Shown here: positions 60,048-64,000 of the stretch, in pieces | Layout of the letters: the number at the start of each line of letters is the position of its first letter | Numbering within the stretch: position 1 is the stretch's first letter | Source of the DNA: Hyaloscypha bicolor E | Lineage: Eukaryota > Ascomycota > Leotiomycetes > Helotiales > Hyaloscyphaceae | NCBI RefSeq assembly: GCF_002865645.1 | Contig: NW_020194552.1 | Coordinates: 310,001 to 374,000 of the forward strand | Reading direction: 5' to 3' | Length of the DNA: 64,000 bases | Notes under the pieces: model-generated | The model's input: only the letters and a program-made list of their open reading frames with translations | Told to the model about the DNA's origin: nothing | Databases searched by the model: none | Translations under genes and position numbers: made by a program

Positions 60048-62045
60048 TCATAAAATCCCCTGTCGTTTTGCTGCTTTAATATGTGCCGTGACAAGTTTGT
60101 TTTCGTTTTCGAGGACGAGTGTTTGGAATAGCGTGTCTTCAGATGAAAGGCGGTCCTTCCCTGCATCTATGAATCTCTCGGCGATTAGTCCCGGCCGAGT
60201 GCTGAGAGGAATTGAAGTGAAGGACTTACTGAACCAGTAAAGTTCTGTCTTGATATTGCAAAAGAGCCTAATTAGCTCTGGATCTCTCCCCAGCATCTCA
60301 GAGCCCTCTTCCGTGCGCCAATCGAACAGAAGTGGAGAGCTCGTCCTAAACAACGCAGAGTAGATGGCGGTGACTGCATTGTATAGATGTCGCGCTAGGC
60401 CGTAAATCGGCTGCACAACTATTTGTAACTTAGTCGTTGATATCTAAAAAGTGACGTGTGTGACTATGTCGACAGTTGGTGACTTACTTAGTGGATGATC
60501 TCTCCAGGTTACTGCAACCCATGGCATCACCCATTTGTAATGAAGTAGTAGGTGCCATAGACACACCCACACCACTAACGAGTTCTGCCTGTTGACGCCG
60601 CCAGGTCGAAAAAGGATGCTTTCGAAGGTGGAGAGAATCTTAGCTTCCGTTTCGTTTAGAGCTTTTCGAATCACAATGTCGAGCTCGAAATTCATAAAGG
60701 TTGGCGCCCAGTCAACCTGGCCTTCCCCAGGTCGCTTGATGATGGCCACATGTAGATAAAGGCCGAGTAAGGCTTTTTGTCGTAGAATACTAGCCATCAG
60801 TGTTTGCTATCCTGTGTCAGCCAGTCAAATCTTGGAGAGCAAATGGCTCCTGTGGATGAATACCAGAGGCAAAGCGGCGCTTGAGCGGCAGTACATTTCT
60901 CCAAAATCGCTGAAAGCAATATGCAAAGGAGCAAATACTCCTGAGCTGCACCCGTGGTACTTTTTCCTTCCCCGACATTCAATCAACTGGTCGATAGAAG
61001 GGAGCGTGTTTGGGTCAAGTGCCCAATTAGGGTCCGCCACTTCGTAATATTCCAGTCCCTCATAGTTCCATTCAACATGAACTGATGGTCGAAATTCTGG
61101 GTTTGGCAGTCCCTCGTGGTCCTGCATTCGACTTTCGATCCACACCCTTTCCTGGTTGTTGTCGTCGCAGCACGTTGGGTAGCTCAGGAACACTGTCTTC
61201 TCTGTGCCTGGAATTCTCCTGCACTGACTCATGCTAATTTCTTCGTACTCATCATACTCGAGATAGAGATCTTCTGCAACATTAGACATATGAGATCTAG
61301 GTAACGAAAAGATGCCTCACCGATATGATCAAACCTCACCGCTAAGAGACTCTGACGGGAGCACAGTTCCTTACCTAGGGCGTTACTTCCTGCCCGCTTG
61401 ATGCACTGTTCGCAAGGAAGACCAAGTTCGCACTATCCTAATATCAGCAAAAATACTTTCAGATCCAACAGAAGATTGTTTTTTTACCGATCCTTTTCGA
61501 ATTCTACATTGAATGCAGGCCCCGACCTTCCGAGTGAGGGCAACCTCTTCCCGCCTCGATTTCCCGAAGCTCTTTCTTTGCCTTGGGGCTTTCGTGGACT
61601 TTGGCTTCGAGGAAAACACAACAACAGATTTGTCCCACTTTGTTTTCTTTGCTTTGGGTTTCTCGACCTCCAATAATCCTTCTTTATGAAGTGTGCAAAG
61701 TCTAGCTTGCTGGTCGACCTTGAGCAATTTGGACGGATCTCGGACTGGAATGGATGTTGCTTGAGATCTCAGATGTTGCTCTAAGGGCTCAGGGCAATCG
61801 CCGATGGTTTGGAGAGAGTTGGTATCAATCTCATCATTTCCTAAAAGGGCCTCAGCCGGAAATGGCAGCGTCAAGCTTTCACCCAGAAAACATGGCCGGA
61901 AAGTTGGGGAAAGCGGTGCTGTCGTTGCGTAGAGAAGTTGGTCGAGTGGATTAGCATCGAAGTCTACATTTCCAAAAACGTCCAACGAATCGTCAAAGAA
62001 GGACGAGTAGTCGTCGAGGTTGTCAGGTGTCTGCCAGTGGTCCAT
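60048..62045 (-). CDS. Zn(II)2Cys6-type transcription regulator, tandem copy 1
   Basis: Six exons in phase: 61488..62045, 61321..61432, 60864..61273, 60488..60806, 60230..60418 and 60048..60166; 568 aa. The N-terminal 170 residues are acidic and Ser/Pro-rich (possible activation region), followed by a basic stretch. The zinc cluster spans exons 1 and 2: Cys177, 180, 187, 193, 196 and 210, that is C-x2-C-x6-C-x5-C-x2-C-x13-C. The last spacing is longer than the usual 6-9. C-terminal parts are helical (LGLYLHVAIIKR, YGLARHLYNAVTAIYSALF), like the regulatory half of these factors. The target is unknown. The zinc cluster sits mid-protein rather than at the extreme N-terminus, unlike Gal4. Its paralogue follows at 62636, with the same exon boundaries. 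Confidence 0.85.
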
Positions 62046-62635
62046 GTTGGTAGACAGTCAATAATTGGTCAGGGTTCAGAATAGAATAAGAGCAAAAGTT
62101 GGCGATGGAAAGAGGGTAATGAATCCATTCACGGGAAGTAGGAAGAGGGTTCACTTTATACATTCTTGTGCAGTAGATGTGTCAGAGACAAGCGAGATCC
62201 AAAATCCGGTGACCAAGATCGGAAGTGGTGGCGTTTTTGATCGAGGCTGCAGGAGCTTCCTCCAATCAAGTTCACTTGCAGCCTAGCTATCCGGTGAACC
62301 AAAGATTTCCAATTCGAGAATGAGAGGGTATTGTTTCCATCTTCTTCACCATAGTTAAAACAATGTGCATCACTTGTTCGTCTCATACATGAAACATCAA
62401 AACTGGGATATTTGTGAAGAGGAAAAGGAAACTAGTACATCACAGACCCCTCGTTGACAAGACGTCTCATTTGCTCCGGTTCGATAAGTCCTGGGATCAA
62501 CTACTTCCCCTGCCTGCGACGGGTGAATTGAACCGTGTCTCCCTTGAAAACTCCTAACCAACCAAGAACGGCACAGAAAGACTGAGCAGAGAGAAGAATT
62601 CAGATTGCGGTAATAAAGAAACGCCTGGCTCATAT
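62046..62635. other. Intergenic between the two tandem regulators
   Basis: Must hold the promoter of copy 1 and the 3' UTR of copy 2, both on the minus strand. No gene seen. Confidence 0.45.
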
Positions 62636-64000
62636 TATTCCCTGTCGTTGTGCCGCTTTTATATGTGCCTTGGCCAATTTTTTCTCGTTGTCCAGAATGA
62701 GTGTCTTAAATAGTATATCTTCTGGAAACAATTCGTGTGCATTTGCGTCTGGTACTAGAATTAGTTCCGACTTTTTGATCGTAGTCGTTTATCAGCAGCA
62801 CTTACGGAACCAGAACATTTCGGTCTTGATATTGCAGAATAGGTTAATAATCTGAGAGTCATTGCCCAACATGACTGCTACTTCATTACTTCGCCAATCG
62901 AGTGTAAGTGGCGATGTTGTCTTGTATAGGGCGGCGTAGATTGAGGTGAGCATGTTGTAGAGGTGTTCGTTGAGATTGTATATCTTTTCGCCTTCTGTTA
63001 TTGTTAGCCTGAATTTATTTGGTCAAGGGAATGAATCAAGGTTACCGGAAACATAGCCATAACGCCAAGCTTTGCAAAAGATCATATAATCCTTGTAAGC
63101 AAGAACCAAGACCCACAATGCAGCCCAGGTTGCCAATGGATTTTGTCTTCCGATGCCGGCCTTGCTCTGTATCATTCTGTCAATCTCCGTTAAGACGTCT
63201 GTTTCGGTTGCTTTGATTCCTTTTGCAATTGGTAGACGTAATTGCTGCCATATAGCTGTGGACACAATGTCGCCGTCGCCGTCCCCGTCATTGGCACAAG
63301 GTGCTGACTTGATGACAGGCGAAGATCGGTAAATGTTGAACAAGCGCTGAAGTTTTACAATCTTTGATAGCAATCCTTTCTAGAGAAATAATCAAGTTAG
63401 AAACGAGTGAAGGGATCCCGCACTAATCCAAGAACAGATGCTTACCAGAGGCAGTTCCGCAGCGCTGTTGCAGTAGCTCTCTGCGAAGTCACGAAAAGCT
63501 TTGGATAACCTAGCAAAAGGACTAGGCGTTGGTAAGAAGTTTTGTCTTGAAGTAAGGTACGCTTGTAGCAATCTTTCAGTCGAAGGAACTGATTCCGGGG
63601 CAATCGCTTGGTTTATATTTGGCAAGTCGTGGAAGGTTCCCGAGTAGTAATCCGCTGCGAGAATTACCCTACGGCGTTGAAAGCCATCTTGCTTCAAATG
63701 AGTAATTGGTACCTTGATATATGCTTCAGGGTTATATCTGTTGTGGGAATCGGGAAACCAAATATATCCCGAGCCATCGAGTTCTGGTTCGGCCGGGAGA
63801 GGCAATCTGCTCACCGTATATTCTACGCTGGCGATTCTGATCAAGTCTAGAATGTTCTTAGAAGGGCGCGTATTATTTGTCAAGAGAATTTGAAGACACT
63901 ACCTATGTGATCAAACCGTGTAGCAACCAAGCTTCTGCGCATGCATATCTCCTGCCCGGAGGAGATACTTCCCGCGCGTTTAATGCACCGATTGCATGGA
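62636..64000 (-). CDS. Zn(II)2Cys6-type transcription regulator, tandem copy 2 (5' end outside window)
   Basis: Exons 63903..>64000, 63446..63846, 63046..63379, 62806..62994 and 62636..62748 are in phase; the fourth is 189 nt in both copies. The visible start shows the end of a zinc cluster (CNRCIKRAGS, then ICMRRSLVATRFDHI), again with C-x2-C-x13-C. Downstream blocks match copy 1 in order: ESYCNSAAELPL, LNEHLYNMLTSIYAALY, LFCNIKTEMFWF and LFPEDILFKTLILDNEKKL. Introns fall at equivalent places, so the pair arose by tandem duplication. The stop is TAA 62636..62638, a few codons shorter than copy 1. The N-terminus and first zinc ligands lie beyond the window. Confidence 0.85.

Overview
The window is chromosomal DNA from a filamentous ascomycete (Pezizomycotina). 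The evidence is many short introns (about 48 to 133 bp, one of 230 bp) with GT..CTAAC..AG signals, one-gene transcription units on both strands, and typical fungal families: a secreted eqolisin protease, Zn(II)2Cys6 regulators, NST1, 2EXR and BTB proteins, and a Rho2 GTPase. A Leotiomycete is my best guess, but that rests on family resemblance only. Exon boundaries were derived by hand from splice signals, reading phase and protein-family fit; none are backed by transcripts.

Left part (1-24 kb): a Ran1/Sks1-type protein kinase, then about 7.7 kb with no recognisable gene. Next come a divergent pair (CSN8/PSMD8/eIF3K-like protein and a PAQR/haemolysin-III membrane receptor), a short-chain dehydrogenase, a worn copia-like fragment, a non-autonomous DNA element with 102-bp terminal inverted repeats and a 4-bp target duplication, a secreted G1 acid protease, and an unknown F-box-like protein.

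Middle part (24-49 kb): a gene-turnover region. It holds a broken TauD/TfdA dioxygenase, a 2EXR protein, DPM1, four BTB/POZ genes (two intact, two broken), and a TPR-ankyrin-TIR-like gene interrupted by one in-frame TAG. It also holds three neighbouring Ser/Thr-rich single-pass membrane protein genes (two apparently usable, one degenerate) and several short palindromic or tandem repeats. The neighbouring paralogues and repeated lesions suggest local duplication followed by decay.

Right part (49-64 kb): conserved housekeeping genes: NST1, rho2 (with an apparent 6-nt micro-exon encoding part of the effector loop), mitochondrial ribosomal protein mL40, a DUF1749 alpha/beta hydrolase and an acidic/basic low-complexity protein. 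The window ends in two tandem paralogous Zn2Cys6 regulators, the second cut by the window edge. No rRNA, tRNA or CRISPR array was found.
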